This document shows positions 31,428 to 32,778 of a stretch of DNA of 32,778 nt, one piece after another; position 1 is the stretch's first letter; every line of letters starts with the position of its first letter. The notes beneath the pieces are model-generated. The model did no database searches. It saw only the letters and a list, made by a program, of their open reading frames with translations, and was not told the DNA's origin. The position numbers were made by a program, and so were the translations under genes. Source of the stretch: Brachionus koreanus (lineage: Eukaryota > Rotifera > Eurotatoria > Ploima > Brachionidae); NCBI GenBank assembly GCA_016987375.1, contig PJRA01000048.1, forward strand, positions 1,506,903 to 1,539,680. The letters are read 5' to 3'.

Positions 31428-32778
31428 TGAAAGTTATAAGTCAGCTTGATTGTATGTTTTGTAATGTTTTATTCAAAAAAGTTTAGCTAATTTCTAGCTT
31501 AGCTATCTATATTTAAAAAATTTTTATGAATATTAGGTAACAAGTTTTATTGTTGAAAATACATAATGAGAGTCTATTTTGAAGCAATCAGGACCTTAAT
31601 GTATGAATTTAAGAATTTAAGTTGAACATTTAAGAAAGTGTTCTATTAAAATTCATACTGAAAAGAAAGCAGCGGAAAAATGTAAAATATTACTTCAATT
31701 TATATATTGTTTTGATCTACTTAAAATTTAGAGGTAAAGAGTACTTAGTTGGTGTTTGTGCCTTCAACACACATTCTAATTTGTTTGTTTATTAATATTG
31801 AGTTTTGTATATTTATTGAAAAAAACTTTCAAATTCAAAATAAACTTAACTATTTTCACTAATATTTTTTTGTCCTATTGTTCTGAGATGTTTTTAGTTT
31901 TGAAAAAAATATTGTCTCATTATCTATTAAGTATTTATTTGGAGCCTATATTATTTTTGTTCAAGAAAAATTAAAAAGAACTAGTTTTCAAAATTTTTTT
32001 TCTTTGCATCTTTTATTTTTTAAAATTAAATTTCCTTTTTATTGCCAACTCCATTAAATCTTGGTACAGCTAAAGTGCATCTAAAATGATCAATTATTGC
32101 AGATGACTAAATCCAATCATTCCTTACCATATTAGAAAAAAATTTCAGAACTAGTGAATGAAAATGAAATTAGTCGACCATAAATATCTATTTGAAGTAA
32201 TGATGCCGAAACGAAAAATAAAATTGTTATGATACCTAGTTAGGAATCCAAAAAAAAAAAATTTATATTTTTGATAACGATTAAACTTTGACGCTAAAGT
32301 TCATTATTATTTAAAGGATTTTTACCAATTTTTTGATTTAAAGTTTCAAATTTTATACAAATAAATTTTTTTATCTTGAATACAATAGTTAATTGAGAAA
32401 AAAATTGTTATATAAAATAGAAATTCTCTTAATGATTATAGAATTATACTTTTTAAAATTATGATTACTTTTTTCATAGATAGATAAGTTAAGCTAATTT
32501 ATTTCTAAAGAAAAAAGGATGTTATATTACTGCAAGTTATTTTTAGAAAAAAGCCAAAATTTTAAAAAAGCGTAATTTACAATAAAAAATTGCATTCAAA
32601 TTTAAATAAAGCAAATAAATAAATCAGATTTTTTGTTGATTATATTATTTTTGATCAATATTCAAGACAAATTATCAAATAAACAGCATCAAAAATGGTT
32701 TGTTTAATTATTTATGAAATAAATTGAAAAAAAATTTAAAATAAGAAAATTTAGTTTTTTTTTTATTTAGCTTTGAAA
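31428..32778. other. Right-hand AT-rich region
   Basis: Promoter of the microprotein gene is expected just right of 31427. Beyond it lie only short plus-strand ORFs, such as 31566-31625 (MRVYFEAIRTLMYEF...) and one near 32157-32240 (KLVDHKYLFEVMMPKRK). Each is under 30 codons with no splice context, so none is called. No repeat or RNA gene is seen. Confidence 0.45.

Overview
The window is metazoan nuclear DNA. It is very AT-rich (about three quarters by eye) and its genes are split by many GT-AG introns, often only 46-58 nt long, that begin and end cleanly between conserved protein blocks. The gene set (group I PAK kinase, RSF1 chromatin remodeller subunit, palmitoyl-protein thioesterase 1, METTL1, mitochondrial MTFMT, a cyclic-nucleotide-gated channel) is animal. 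The base composition, tiny introns and a CR1-like LINE would suit a small spiralian such as a monogonont rotifer. That placement is inference, not proof.

Layout. 1-810: AT-rich DNA with two overlapping short ORFs. 815-2742 (-): a 5'-truncated, dead CR1/jockey-type LINE ending in (AGT)6. 3198-6018 (+): a CNG channel from S1 to its C-terminal coiled coil, upstream exon not found. 6324-8631 (-): complete seven-exon MTFMT, tail to tail with the channel. 9344-15373 (+): complete five-exon PAK whose 2.9-kb second intron holds a 252-bp inverted-repeat element and a diverged repeat pair. 17580-18777 (+): complete seven-exon PPT1. 18778-20593: repeat-rich, with a piggyBac-like MITE and an orphan terminal exon. 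20594-24013 (+): complete six-exon RSF1 with one PHD finger. 25314-25669 (+): unresolved membrane-protein exons. 25912-27405 (-): body of a coiled-coil protein whose 5' end is ambiguous. 28071-28304: a second TTAA-flanked MITE. 29507-30805 (-): complete six-exon METTL1. 31205-31427 (-): a two-exon gene for a 56-residue single-pass membrane protein. The rest, to 32778, shows no gene.

The genes look like ordinary neighbours in a compact animal genome, each with its own promoter. Three act on tRNA or protein modification (MTFMT in mitochondria, METTL1 in nucleus/cytoplasm, PPT1 in the lysosome), two in signalling (CNG, PAK) and one in chromatin (RSF1). Splice models were assembled by hand from reading frame, intron phase and remembered family motifs. 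All six complete family genes sum to whole codon numbers. The most interesting points are the channel's altered selectivity filter, the 56-residue membrane microprotein, the LINE sitting between two halves of a possible small ORF, and the TTAA-flanked MITEs that share a CACT(A)GAA terminus.
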